Shown in pieces: positions 49,468 to 62,800 of a stretch of DNA of 64,000 bases. Source of the stretch: Ramazzottius varieornatus (Eukaryota > Tardigrada > Eutardigrada > Parachela > Ramazzottiidae); the NCBI GenBank assembly GCA_001949185.1, contig BDGG01000004.1, positions 2,732,912-2,796,911 of the forward strand, read 5' to 3'. Both the position numbers and the translations under genes were made by a program. How positions within the stretch are numbered: the stretch's first letter is position 1; each line of letters starts with the position of its first letter. Under the pieces are notes generated by a model. The model was not told the origin of the DNA. It saw nothing but the letters and a program-made list of their open reading frames with translations, and did no database searches.

Positions 49468-51734
49468 TTTGTCAAGTCGACCTGCATTGAGATACCGACC
49501 GCGATGGACGAACTGGCCCGAATCTCCTTGTGATAGTCCTGTGCAGCTGTCCCGCAGCAAGAGTCCATATTCCCGTGTGTCCAAGTTCCTCGAGTTTTAG
49601 TCATCCTTGAATTCCGCAAATAGATTCGTAGCTGTTTGATTTTGTCTCGTGGGTTTCTTGTGTACGTCTTTTTATTTTATTTATTTAATTTCTTGATGTG
49701 GAGTAGAGTTCGTTGCCAACACTGTAGTAGTCTTGACATGATTGAGTAGAAGCTTGTTACGCAGGTAGTCGTGTAAGTGGGAATTATCTCTTTTTCGACG
49801 AGATAGTTGGCGGTGATTTGACTCTTCTTTAACTTATTACCGGCTTCGATCTATCCATCACGCGTACCGGCTACGGCTGTGCACAAGATTTACGCGGACA
49901 ATAAAAGAGAGTGGGTCGAATGCTACGTGCTCACGACGTTAGAAGTCTACGTACACGTGTATGCGAATTCCGGCCTTCGCATAGGTTAAGTTGCTCGCCG
50001 CTCGGTAATCGCTGAAAGGATCACCAAAAGTCGGGCCTACACTTCTTCGCGAAAGAAAGCGAAACATATGTAAACTGTCTCCCGTCTCATCTGGTCCCAT
50101 CTGAACAGGGGACTACTGGTACTTCGAGTAGGTTCGAGAACCAGTGCTCGAATCAAGTGCTACTTCCGGGTGCCAGTTTCTGGGACCTCCAAATTAAATC
50201 GAGACACTCAATAAATATTTGATTTAATTTTCCGTACTTGTTCACCACGGCACGCGAAAGAACTTGACAGCTTGGTGGAGTTACAGGTTTTTCATTTCGG
50301 GAAAAGGGAACTGGGTGTGGTAATCTCGATCGGCTTGCGTACTTAGCCTGCTGGGAAAACAAGGGGCTGTCAAAGTTTTGGAGGCTAAAAGAAAGGGGGA
50401 AGGCACTGCATCTGTCGATTCACAAGCCTGATCCAATAAATAACGGGATATCAGGTTTTTCCTACCATAAGGAGCCTTATGGTGTTACTGCCGGAAGAAA
50501 TGTCCAAAGATGTTTCACAGATCTAATTATGTGTTGCTTGATGGTGAGATCGGTGGAACATTACAGACTTACATGTTGGCGTCATAGTGCCACGATAGTG
50601 ATAGCCATAACCCTCTTCAAACGTCAAATTATTGTCTCGTGTAACGCGATAGTAAACCCCGTGTCGCACACCAACAAACAGTAATTATATTTCCCCTTGC
50701 ATTGTGAGTTTGCTCGTCTCAAAGGAGTGTCTCCTATCGAAAAGCAATTGCTCCTGACGAGCCCGCCGGAACGACCTCGACGTCATCGTTAGCGATTTCC
50801 ATTTTGTCTCTTGGTTATGGTGGCAGGGTATCATGCTGGCAAACTTACATAGCGCAACGTTGTGATTTGCTCTTTGTAATCCGCACGCATGCGGACTGCT
50901 TAGGTGTGGTCAAAAAGGTTGTATTCGACCAGAAAACTGTCCTTCTACGGCGATAATTAAAGGTTCAAAATCGAAAAAAGACGGACATGAATGTGAGCAG
51001 TCAGGTAAAGTGTACAGGACATGAAAACCGATCATGATTCATGCCTATAATCACATCGGTTTACCGGAAAGCATTCCCCGGCACGTTCTCGCAGTCGGTA
51101 TAATGAGTTCGTGCACCTGTGATGTTAACCAGACTACACCTGCCCACGTATTCTTCAGGAATTTAATTGCTGGACGACACGCGAAATTCATAAGTAGCAG
51201 AATTTTATGGTTGCCATCTCAGAGAAGCGCAAGGTTGAGGACCTCAAGCTCTTCGACTCATTCAAAAGATTGTGGAATCAGCTGATGAAAAAATTAGAGA
51301 TGACCTTTTGGATAATATGAGGCGAGGATGATATACCGGCTATTGCTATTACTTCATCGGTTCTTCGACGAGGCTGACTTCGAAGTGACTGACCTGTGAT
51401 ATATGGAATATTTATATGAATATTTTTGGATACACCATACGTCAGACCACGTCTGATACAAATCAAACCACTACTCATAAACGTTAAATCCGCAACAGAA
51501 AAGCTGAGAAAGGCCTGCCACGCAGTCTGTGCCGTTGTGAAAAGTCTAGTACCGAAGACAGGGTAAAAGCCCAGATATCTGTTCCCAAGTACGCCAAAAG
51601 TAATTACATGAAGAGACTTCCGTTTCGCGGTAACATTAGAAGAAATAAATTAGCTCCTGGTGAAAAACTGGCTACGTCTAATAATTAGCAAACTAATCAA
51701 AACTTCGTCCGTGCTTGGAACATCGACTCGCTCG
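49468..51734. other. 2.3 kb intergenic region
   Basis: This is one of the longer gene-free stretches. A possible GPD2 polyadenylation signal AATAAA is at 49900-49905. I found no exon set, no two-armed palindrome copy and no RNA gene. Confidence 0.45.
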
Positions 51735-52220
51735 TTATTTTCCCCAACTAGCCAGTTGCCAGTTGCTAGCTCGTCGATTCTTGGCTGCCGCTATTTGGCG
51801 TTGTAGTGATCGGACATATTCATCAGTCCACTCGACTGGTGTCCGCTTTCCCCAGGCTCGCAGGTTCTGGCTCCACGCTCCTCGCTTCCCCCAAGCCTTC
51901 AGTCCGCTGGTCCATCCATTAGATACATCTCGATCAGCTCGCTTCCCCCATGACGCTCGCATACCATCCCTCCATCCGGCGGCTTCTCGGATGCTTCGGG
52001 TTGGGATTTCCGCTAGTTGAAGGTCTTCGACAGTAATGTCATCCGGCTCTTGGCTTCGCTTTCCCCAGGAAGACTTCATGTCGGCCCAATCTCGCTTCTC
52101 CGCTTTGTCCATTCCCGTCGAAATGGCAGCTGTTGACTGAGCTGAAGTCTTCGGGGCGAAACTTCCGAGCAGGACGAAGCCCAGTAGACAGAGTCCAGAG
52201 AGGCTGACGATCTTCTCCAT
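51735..52220 (-). CDS. MIP / allatostatin-B neuropeptide precursor
   Basis: One exon codes for 161 residues on the minus strand. The N terminus (MEKIVSLSGLCLLGFVLLGSF) is a signal peptide. Predicted amidated peptides, each followed by GKR, are DWADMKSSW, a segment ending GWRDGMRASW, DVSNGWTSGLKAW and GAWSQNLRAW. The last copy ends the protein as NWQLASWGK. Three copies keep the W(X6)W-amide spacing that defines myoinhibitory peptides; the second is W(X7)W and the last W(X4)W. A longer spacer (TPVEWTDEYVRSLQ...) separates the last two. In the family these act on sex-peptide-type GPCRs. Upstream in-frame codons exist, but the signal peptide favours the ATG at 52220. Confidence 0.88.
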   Translation of the reverse strand: MEKIVSLSGLCLLGFVLLGSFAPKTSAQSTAAISTGMDKAEKRDWADMKSSWGKRSQEPDDITVEDLQLAEIPTRSIREAAGWRDGMRASWGKRADRDVSNGWTSGLKAWGKRGAWSQNLRAWGKRTPVEWTDEYVRSLQRQIAAAKNRRASNWQLASWGK

Positions 52221-53480
52221 ATCGAGACCGAAGGAAGGTCGCGACTGTTGGGACGATGAATAAAGTTTGGTGACCAAAGAAAGTGCTCCTGTTCACGACC
52301 AGGAAGAGCAAATCAAGCTTGACAGAAAAATTCCGCTCTGATCTAAATCAACGACATTAGTAAAGTTGGAAAATCCGCGATGGGCTATTAATGTTGAAGG
52401 GTCGTCACAACAGATTATGGAGAGAGAAAACAGGATAAACGTTGGTGTTTTCTCACGGTGCGGGTATGGGAAGTTCCAGCTGCGGTTCGTCTTTATAAGG
52501 TTTCCATCCTCAATCTTCCCCTCAAAGATTAGTCCCGCCCTGTTAACGGAGAACTTTCCAGCTGGTACGCGTACTCGACCGCTAATTTGATCCCGTCATC
52601 GTTAGCCACATATGTGAAGTCTTCAGGAAGCGGGATACCGAAACTCATTTGGGGACTACATGTAATTCGATAACCTACTGTCGACTCAGCGACAACTTAA
52701 TTGCTCAACATACATACGAAGTCTGATCCGCCACCGAGCACTGCAGGTGTATATACCGTACTTCACTTGATTCTGTGGGACATGGCACTAGACAGGAGGC
52801 CACGGCCAGAAGAGCAGGGGACCTTCTGGGCTTCAAACTCTCTTCGAACCGAGCAACAGCTGATTCAAAACAACAGCAATGGATCGGTCCCTTCCTTTTC
52901 TTGTCACCATTTACTCATTTACAGGTCCTGGAAAATATCTGTGTGATATCCCATGACCGGACTACATTATTTTCCGGCGGCAGCCAGATTTTTGACAGCG
53001 AAACTCAAAACCGGAAACGTTACTCAAACCAAGTGCAAGAACCACCACACGAGTTATCACTCGTGCGCCACCTGTAGGCGGTCTTACCTGGCATACGTTC
53101 AATACAAGTCGTGTAGCACAATCAATTAAATCAACCGTTCAGGTTTCTTTTCACCACTCTAACTATATACTTCTAGCATTTTCATATTCATATATGGATA
53201 TAGTTGCATAATCTCCTCGGTTTGTGATCGCCTGATTCTTTCAGTTTCGTCTCTGGATCCTGCGATCTTAAGCCTAGATAAACCACAGTTTTCCACGTTT
53301 GAAAGTTGGAACAGCTTGCCTGTAATGGATGGAAGGCGCTTGGCTTGTAAGTTCCGATGCCTGTATAGGACGCCGAGTTCTACAGTCCATCTAGTGTATA
53401 TATCTCCATGAGTGTGGAAGTTTGTTGTCTGAACCGTGGCATGTTTGGCATCTGTGGGTTAAAGTCTCCCATCTGACAAC
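52221..53480. other. Intergenic region MIP / DENND5, head-to-head
   Basis: About 1.26 kb. It holds the MIP promoter (TATA at 52491) and presumably that of DENND5. Near 53061-53085 a half-like remnant of the palindrome family (GTGCGCCACCTGTAGGCGG) follows a small hairpin, ACGAG-TTATCA-CTCGT. No exon was seen. Confidence 0.45.
52491..52497 (-). promoter_or_regulatory. TATA box, candidate MIP promoter
   Basis: Read on the minus strand this is TATAAAG within CCTTATAAAGACG. It lies about 270 bp upstream of the neuropeptide ATG, leaving a plausible 5' UTR of about 240 nt. Confidence 0.35.
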
Positions 53481-56400
53481 ATGGCTGCGCCCGCTATCAG
53501 ACCTCCGGAGAATGCTCGTTTGGCAGATTACTTCGTAATCTGCGGACTTGATGCGTCAGCTGATCTGGAACCTGAAGCTCAAGCGGAGAATGACTCCGGT
53601 GATAGTGTAGCTCCGCTGGAGCGCTCCTACCAATGTCGCGTACTTGCTCATTACCCCGAATTCGTGCCATGGAACCCCTTCGACGAAAAGGCTGTCCGCA
53701 TGGTTTGTAGATAACTCCGCGATATTCATTTCCGGATAATCGAATACTTGTATCAATGTCATAATGCTTTTCTGTTCGTAGCTTTGCATGCCTGGATGTT
53801 TAACGTTCCGGACGGAAAAGAGGATAGCTTCTCCCAAGTACCACACCTTCCTAGTTACACGGGAAGATGGGACAAGGTACTACGGCTATGCACTCACTTT
53901 CTTTGAGGAAGTCACCGACGAGAACATATGTCGAGCTATCGCGACACTACAGGTATGCCCGTTGCTCATTGCAGAAGCACATATATGATGAGCTTAGGTT
54001 AGTTATATGCATGGAGTATAATATAGAGATTCTTGCCTTGGTGTTGGACAAATTTTGATATCTTGATATATGTGGGTATTTTGAGGTATTTTGCTAATCG
54101 CGAAAGATGGGTTTCCTTGCAGGAAATGCACTTGACGGAGGTGGCTTCCAAGCGACGGCAGTATGTTCGCGGAGCTTCACATACAAACTCCCTGCCACGT
54201 TCCATGAAAATCGGAAGTCACCGGTTGACCACACCGTCAGAGGATATCAGTTCAAGTAGCGCCATGTTATTCGATCCGACAAGAGATCGTCTGTTTGTCA
54301 ACAAGTGCATATGCTACGTGTCACAGCATCAATTTGTGGTGGCCTTCCGGCTTTTGCTGCAGTCATTGTACGACCGCCACCGTGGCCAGCCTCCGCACCT
54401 TCTACCGCTGGAAAGCTATGTCTTTAGCGTCCTGTACGAGATTTGTGTGCCAGGTCCCGGAGAGAGCTCACGGTTCTACTTTTACCCCGATTCTTTCTTT
54501 GTACTGCAAGTACCAGGTAGTTTCGGTTGTTCCCATTTAAATTCGTCTAAACGATATTCATATGATATTGATGCCTTGTGCTATTCCAGCGAAACACGAG
54601 CTACCGCTGTTCGAATACCCAATGAGGTCCCTCTTCGCGCTGTTTGGAGTGGACACTGTGGTCGATCTGGTTAGCTGCGCGTTGCTGGAATATCAGATAC
54701 TACTTTGCTCAAAAGGTTTGGCTTGAGAATACATCGACGCTTTCATAGGTTCAGCGTTTATTGTCTGAAGTACTCGTAGCATCATTCGTTGCTTTTTCTC
54801 AGATGACTTTCTACTGATGCTGGTCGCGGAGTGCCTGGCTACCCTCCTCTTTCCCTTTGCGTGGCAGCATGTCTATGTGCCAATTTTGCCCGAATCCATG
54901 GTCTCGTTTCTGGATGCTCCTGTTCCCTTCATCATGGGCTTACATCGCCGAGACCGCGTTCTGGACGTTCCAAGGACTGAGGTAAACTTTTGCTAATATC
55001 AGTATGCGGAATGCTGCTTCTGTTCATGCGTACCTTGCGCTGTACACTTACTGTGGAGCGTGTGGATGCAGGTACATTGAGCTGTAGAAATATCAGAGCG
55101 AAGCGACAGGTCAATGTGGTTGTAATTTGCGTTGCAGGGGAATGTTTGCTTCGTGGACATTGACTTTCAGAAAGTGCGGCTTCCCGAAGAAAGCCTACCA
55201 TTGTTCCCTAATCGTCAGTATTTGATAAAGGAATTGACGAACGTGGTGCGGTGCTATGGTGCAACCATTAACACTGAGTTCGTAAGGCAGCGAATCCAGC
55301 AGAAAGGAAAGGGTCTGCCCCGAAAGTTCTCTCTTACCGACATGACATTGCGCAACTCAAATAACCCAGGCCAAAACATACCAAACCTGCCGAAATCGAG
55401 TGTGGCACAGCCTGTGCTTTCAAGTCAGGAGAACATGCAGAACGAGAATATGTCGCCGAAACGAGGAAGTCGCGGGAATGCTGTGGACGGCAGCGCTGAA
55501 ATGATTATCTCCTACGTCGACGATATGCGCTTCAACATCGCCATTCGCGAGATCTTCCTGAATCGATTTGTACAGATGTTTCACTCGTATGAACATTTCG
55601 TTCTTCATGCCGATGCCGCGGAGTCACAGCGGGAAAGCGTTCACACTTTCGACAAGGTACCCCAAAAACATTCCCATTCGAAACCGGGATGTTATGTGAA
55701 TGGGTCCGGTTATTTTTTTAGGTGGTATTCCTGTCGGATCAACCCGATACCCACTTGGCCTGGCTTTCCCCGTTTCTTGAGACTCAAATGTACGTACACT
55801 TCCGGGTTGGTAATATCATGAGGACACTGTGAACTTATGCGTCTTTTTATCGTAGGTTTGCGACTTTTATTGACGGGAGAATTCAGAATAAGACGGGTAT
55901 CGCCGAAAACGTGGAGACCAGCACGGCGTTCCAGAGTAGAGTTGAAAAAGTGCGTCAGCAGATGGGGGAATCATTAGTTCGTGCCGACAAGTACCAGCCG
56001 TGCACATCGATAGAGAAGTCCGAGTTTTCGTTCGTCCACCGGCTAAAGACCCTTCATTCCGCTAGTCCGAAACCTCGACAGATGCTGAACATGAAACGAA
56101 GCCTGTCCATTGCGGAGAAAGGAAGAAAGAGTTTCCCGCTTTTGGACAAGCCAGTTCTCAACCCCGTCAGCCAACCGTAGGGTTACCGCCATCACCGTCC
56201 CACTAAGCCACAGTTGTCGATTGTGGTTAATGACTTACATTGTTACAGGATTGTGGACATTGCTCTGAATACCAAAAGAAAAGGTTCTGCTATCCTTCCG
56301 AACGGACAGAAGAAGGAAAGTAACCAGATTCCGATGTCGACACAGCAGTCTGGCGGCGATATGACGCCGTCGTCTATGGTCACAGAGAACTGGGATTTCG

Positions 56401-59400
56401 TGGACAAGCTGTTGAAGGAATGCAAATCAAGGGTATCGAACCGGAAATTTTACTTGTATCGCACTATGTCTTTGACAAAGTAGCGAAAAATCCTTTGTTG
56501 TTTTCCGGCTAGACTAAAAGGATGTTGGTCGAGAAGCTCAGCAAAGAAGCGGTCGAACTGGGGAACAATCATGAAGGCCTCGTGACAGGTATAGAAGAAA
56601 ATACTCAGATAGCCAGTCTGTGCGATCTGCTGGAGCGAGTGTGGAACCACGGACTGCACACGAAACAAGTACGTACCATACACAAACTGAACTGGCCGTA
56701 CGTGAACTCGACATACTTTGATGATTTCCAACTCGCGCATTTCAGGGGAAATCTAGCCTGTGGTCACATCTGTTGTATTACCAGCAACGACACGATAAGA
56801 TAGAGGAAAAGCAATCGGCGGTGCCGCAAGATCAGCCAGGTACCTCGGCATTTTCTCTCGGCTGATCAACTGGCGTTCTCTAACTTGTGTGTCTTCTGCT
56901 TCGTTCTCCGAAAAACCCGTGAAACACCACGATTTTCTGAGGCGACCCGGTCTCAGCAAAGTCTTTGTAAAATTGTCGCTAACTTTACTTCTTGTAGTGT
57001 TGGCGTGGAACGTCCTCCGTCAGCGTCTTGAATGTATGTAGCTAACTCATTAACCAACTAGCAAACCGATGCGCCACTTCCGGGTCATAGGAGCTTTGTA
57101 CCCTGTATGAATGGTTCTTGTGTTTCTTCAGCTCGTGACGTCATAAGGGTGATCATCGTGTGCTTTTTCGATCTGCTTGTCTTAGTGCACGTGTTAAGTA
57201 CTCAATGCGCGTTTGGCAGCTGCTTGTGTCGGGATCGCTTCGCAAGCTTGCACGAGGTTGAATGATAAACTGTCTTATTCTTTTAATTTATTTTCTTGTG
57301 TTTTATCTTTATTTATCTTATATTTGAATTCCTGCAGCCGAGCCGCGTAACCGAAGTTCATCTCGCGTACGTATCATCGAAGCTGCGAGACTGGGCAACC
57401 TGACGTTGGCCAAGCTCCAGCATCTTGTGGGATCTCCGAAGTCGTCTACAGGTGCCTATTTTACTTCTTCCATTGTTTATCTTATTGGTTTATCTTCGAT
57501 TTTTACGGTCGCGTAACTTAAGTTTTTAACCTGTTGTTCTGTCGAAGATCCGGCGAGCAATCCTGCCATGGTGACTCACATTTTTTTGTCCTAGAAGTAA
57601 TTCTGTGTTTCCTTTACAGATTTGGCATCCGTCAGCATGGATCTTGGCGGAAGTGCTTTGGGGTACCCTTCTCGAGGTACAACCGGGCAGACGGAAACCG
57701 ACAGCTTGGATTCCTCTCCCTCTTCTTTGCTCTTCGATATGAAGTAAGAAAGCCTCCATTTTAGTCTAATGGCTATGGTCGGTCTGAAAGTCTTCACTTA
57801 AGGACATATGTTCTCCAGGAACGTACTGGCGATGCCGGAAGTCCGCACGGCACTCGGCTACGCCCGCGCATGGGTCCGTCTTTCATTGGAGAAGAAGCTT
57901 CTTGCCAAACATCTTAGGGCACTCCTAGCAGACTCTGTCTTACTTGAGTAAGTTCACCGATGGTTTTCTTGGAATTCGTGTTATCACTGCTGGTGGAAAA
58001 CAATACTCTAATTGCAGCTCGCTGTACAAACGGTACGCCTTTCTTCGGAACGAAGACGAGCGCGAACAGTTTGTCTTTCATCTGCTGTCGCTCAACGCCG
58101 TGGACTTCTACTGCTTCACCAATACATTTGTGAACACATGTAAGGGTGAAGTTTTTTCCGCCCCGCTTTTCCGGTCATTAGAATATGGGTTGCTTTTTCG
58201 GATAGTGATCCCGTATCGAGTGATCTTCTTCCCAAGCCGAAAAATCACCTCCAGCATGCCGTCCAACTTTTGGTTTTCTTTGAGCGGTGCTTTGGGAGAC
58301 TCGGGAAACATCTTTCTGACCAAGTCAAGCCTTCAAATGGTGTTTCAGCGAAAGAACCTCGGACTTCTCACGACCATTCGCATAGGTCTGGGCAAAGACT
58401 ATCCAAACTCCAAATGTCTGATTGACCAAATTCTGGTGCGCAATGAAGTCACCGGCCATCTTGCGAGGTACTTTGTTATGTTGCGAGCTTATGTCGATTT
58501 TTCGAATCACATAATCTTGGCGGTTCTCACATTCTGTATCCTGTTTGCCCTAGGTTTCCATGTGGTCGATGGCTTGGGCGTAATGTTGACGATGGAAGCG
58601 TCGAAAGATTATTGGTCGCCGATTTCGCATCATCAGCACCGGAATACTGCGCGTCAACCGGCAGTGATCTTCGTAGTTCCACCCTTCCTCGCACTCCATC
58701 GCGCACTCGTTCCCCCAGCGCCAGTCGAAGGTCAACTGATTCCAGTAAGTCAAATTAACAAGTTTTGTACTACTGCTTGAAGAGTGAAGACAAGTTAGAA
58801 ATTCTGTAGGATTCACCGCTGCCGAGATTCAGCAGATACTCGGGGATGCCGCTAACTCGATCGTGAAGTACTACTTCAAACCGGAAAAAGAGGTAGGAGC
58901 AATGAAGTCACAGTTTCCTCCTGTGTGGTTTCTCCGTCGTACTTTTCGCTGATGCTTTAATCCTCGTAGCGCGGAAGTATAACTGGTTTGTTATGCGGTG
59001 AGATGGGCTTGGTATTCTGTCTGGAGCAAGCGCTACTTTATGGCACCGCCCAAATGCGGCTTTTACGGCAAATATTCGTATGGAACATTTTCGGTAAAGA
59101 AAATTGATACTTTTTGTATTGATTGCTTTGCATTCTGCTTGAGCCAGTCGAAACCGAATACCATGTTGCAGAGAAGAGCGACAACTTCTTTCGTGCGGAG
59201 TTACTGGGGGAGAAACGGATGCCACTGCAGCGTCGCGAAGACATCCGCACGTTCTGTCGGCTGGTTCGACAGATCAACTCGTCGCCTTCCCTAGGCAAAG
59301 ATGGGAAGTTCCAAGTCTTTGCGGCTCTTTCCTTACGGTGAGAACTACGTTGTCTCGTAACTCCAAGAAGAGCGTGGGCGTAATGTGAAATTGTCTGATG

Positions 59401-59596
59401 TGTTAGAGATCGGTGTCTGGATAAATGGCTCGACTTGGTTCGGTCGTGTCCGATCGTGGATTCCATCTACGACCGCAACAGTTTCATCCGTGATCCCGCC
59501 ATGTTTGAGTTCTTGATGGACATTCTGGAGTCACTCAAAGAGTTCCAGATAGTATTGGAACCGTCGATTACCAAAGGTTTTGACCATCACTCGTGA
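53481..59596 (+). CDS. DENND5: DENND5 (Rab6-interacting DENN / RUN / PLAT protein)
   Basis: Twenty-two exons join in phase from ATG 53481 to TGA 59594, giving about 1332 residues (human DENND5A is 1287). Exon starts are 53481, 53782, 54123, 54590, 54803, 55138, 55722, 55856, 56249, 56513, 56746, 56998, 57338, 57620, 57819, 58018, 58206, 58554, 58810, 58970, 59148 and 59407. The uDENN-cDENN-dDENN tripartite module fills about 1-600 ([38 protein letters not shown]). The first RUN domain lies at about 715-985 ([30 protein letters not shown]), PLAT at about 987-1075 (RVIFFPSRK..., [24 protein letters not shown]) and the second RUN after about 1140 ([19 protein letters not shown]). DENND5 is a GEF for Rab39 and binds Rab6 in Golgi-endosome traffic (family knowledge). 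Exon 56998-57033 is only 36 nt. Confidence 0.95.
57060..57095. repeat. Decayed single-arm relative of the palindrome family
   Basis: TAGCAAACCGATGCGCCACTTCCGGG carries the family strings GCAAAC and TGCGCCACTT with no partner arm nearby. It lies in DENND5 intron 57034-57337, again intronic. Confidence 0.4.
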
Positions 59597-59835
59597 GCGA
59601 TAAGTTTTTGTTTTAGCCGTCCAAGTCCCCGAACCGTTGTTTGTACTGGATGTGATTTGTTTCGTTTTCGTTTTCGTTTCGATTTCAAGTTTTACAAAGT
59701 TTGATTTGTCGTCTTACTGATTTTACCGTTTCAGTTCAAACAAGTGGCCTTGAAAAGCCAAAGACTTTACGCAGTATTGGGAAGACAGAAAAATATATGT
59801 ACAAAAATTACTGGAGAATGAAGATCAGGTCGAGA

Positions 59836-62800
59836 TCAACGGCGGTTATTTCGTAAAACATTTCGAAAGTCCACTTGGCTGACTGGCTCGTAAGATTTTG
59901 CAAAGGACGGAGACACAGGGTTGAAAGAAGTTTTTCTTAAAACTTTTCTGAAATCATTATTGTTGTCTGTACAACCGAAGGAATCTGGACTTGCAACACC
60001 GGTATGCATAGTCTCGGCTGGAACACCTTGCACTTGGCTATCCCTGTTGAAATGCGGACGAGAATCTTCTGCTGTTTGTCTTATGTTAATTTGCAAAGGT
60101 TCCACTTCCACTTCCGATCTCATCTGTCCATGGAAAGACGGAGCACGCTTTACCAGGTTTTGGTTTGTGATATCCCCAAGGACCCTAGCAGGAGACTGCT
60201 GGGCCATACGCTCCACGCTGTGAGCTGTGCGGTCTTGTTTCTTCCAGCAGGGCGGTCTCGAACTGACAGAGGCAGAGTCGGAAGTACCGCCTTTCTCAAA
60301 GGCTGCTATGAAGGCTTTCACTCTCGAACATCGCGTGCTCTGCTTGTCGGTGCTTTCAGCAGGTTCCACAACGTCACTTATGTTCGAGCTCCTCTTTCTG
60401 GATATTTGCTTCTTGGAAGAAGGTGGTAGGTCCCTTGGTGGGTGACAGTGAGCGTCCTTGTTGGACGAACTCGGGAGACTTTCCATGTCAATATCGTGCC
60501 GATGGGCCTGGAAGTTCTCGTTGTCTTTGACGCGTTTAAGGTTCTTGGCGAGAGGCTTCTCTTGTACTGGAGGTTGATGTTTGGTGTGGGGGACGGGGGA
60601 AAGCTGTTCGGTTTCACTGAGTGGGGAAGAGCAAGGGCGTTTCCGGTTAGCCTGCATCTTATCCGGTACCTGGACTTGCATTACAATGTTTGGATGTTTC
60701 AACTTCCTCCTCTGATGGATTAAATGTCTGCATCGTCGACGTACAATCCAGCCACGGAACACTGGAAAATATTTACAGTGAACAAGCGCCTTCGACTAAT
60801 TAACTACAGTACAACTAACCTTTCTGGATTGTTGTCGCGCAGTGCTTCCTGAGCTGGAGATAGTCTAAGTATCTCTTCCTGGCCATCCATCCGCGAAACC
60901 TTGTTTGGATTCTTGTTGCTGCCGTTATGAGAAGGTTGAGCTTTACGGAGAGCTGATCAGCTACATAATGTTTCAGGAAAACCTTCGGCAATAAGCAATA
61001 GTACGGAATAGCTAATAGGCAAAGCAAGTAATTTCCTGACTTACTTTGGTCCGGCCCGTCACCCAACCCGATTCGGGAATTTGCAGTTGACGAAGCACAG
61101 CTTTACAGCTATCTGCGGTACTCTGGATGTGTCGGTTCCACGAAAAAGCCAGGACGTAGTAACTGAAAATATCCCATTCAAAATAGAACGATCAGAGTTT
61201 AGCGAAAGCAGATAAAATTACCGTTTTAGAAAGTCCGAGAACGTGACACGGTATGCATGTCCCTCCCGTCTGATCCTGGCGGTTTCGAGGACTCCCGCGT
61301 AGCACAGTTGCAGCTTCACCTTGGAGTAGCAGAAGAAACCAGCCGCCATCTCATCATTAGGCTTGATGCATCTAGATTAACACACGGTCTCAAACAATAA
61401 GAGTCGAGGATGAAAAAGTACGAGTGGCGAAAACAAGATTTGCTTCTACAGTACAACTTGCCTTATGAAATGAGGGTTGCCTGCAACGATCTTGGAGAGA
61501 AGGTCCATAAGTGAATACCGGAAGTGGGTCGACAAGCTCTGCTGTGCCTTGGTTTGACTGGCCAATGTTCTCAGCCGCTTATTCTGGTTCCTCGAGATGT
61601 TCAATCCACCTAGTGCACCACTGAGCAGGACAGACGAAGAAAACAGCGGTCTGGACTCGACAGTAGCCACGCCCTCACACAGGTTACCCGTTCTGGACAG
61701 AAGATTGTGGAAAAGTGTCCCCAATAGCGGTATCTCGGACGTCCTCATCACCCGAATGATGTCCGTAGCAAGGTAGTCTCGGTTCTTTTCCAAAAACCCA
61801 TGAACGCTATACTCAATCTAACGAGAAGAAAACCGAGGAATTCATGTATGTCTCACTTTGGTGATACAGTAGAAACTAGGAAGATCTTACTTTGCCAGCA
61901 TAGTGTTCAATAAGGAACCGTGAGCCGTCTGTTCGATTGCGCTGGTACAGCGAAGAGCTTCTCAGGTTGTACTCGAACTTTTCAGCCAGGGACTGATCTG
62001 TTGATTTGGGGAATCTAGACTCTTCGTCCATCAATGCCAGGATACCAACCGGCTTTGACAAAAAGAGGTCAAGAACGGGTCGGTTATCACAGAAAACAAT
62101 GGGGATCCAGTCGAGTCCTTCTTCGGCGTACTCCTTTTGCTCCCAGGTGAACACAGTGTGGTTGAAAAAATACTGAAGTTGTTCGTTCTGGAAACATCAC
62201 AGGCTTCTCGGTAATGCGAAACGCCATGTATAGTCGAACAGTATGTCGATAACTTATAAAGTGGATGAGGATATTCTTACGGTAATATTTATGTACATCT
62301 GTTCGACTGAGTTGGTCTTGAAGTTTTCAAATCCAAAGATATCCAGAATGGCAACCGAGGAGATCGGATCACTACGAGAAAAGTACGCCTATATTTAATC
62401 ACTGTAACGCATGGTGTCACTGCGGAGTACCGAAAAGTACCTTGCGCTGCCGTGAGCTTGAGGGTTGGTTGCGCTTAGATGGCGGTTGATCTGGTTGACT
62501 ATCCAGTCAAACAAGCGTCCATAAAGCGCTTTGGCAAGGCTGTCCCGTACATTTCTCGATTCGGCAGTGCTGAGGTGGCGGTTAATTGACTCTCCTTTTG
62601 TTACGACCAGCTCTCGAGTGAGCGCTTCGCTTAGCTCATGTATGTTGATGGCCAGGAGCTTCGCCACTGAATCCAAAAACGCGCTTGATGACGTCACTGC
62701 GAACCAAGACTGCAGCAGATGGCAGAGTGCTTACCGGTTACCAATGTATCAACATTGCTAATGACACTTCTGTCATCCATATGTCTGACTTCCTGCGCGG

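Noticed and set aside
50125-50160. AGGTTCGAGAACC with a facing CTCGAAT string, possible tRNA
   Set aside because: No cloverleaf or A box within tRNA distance.
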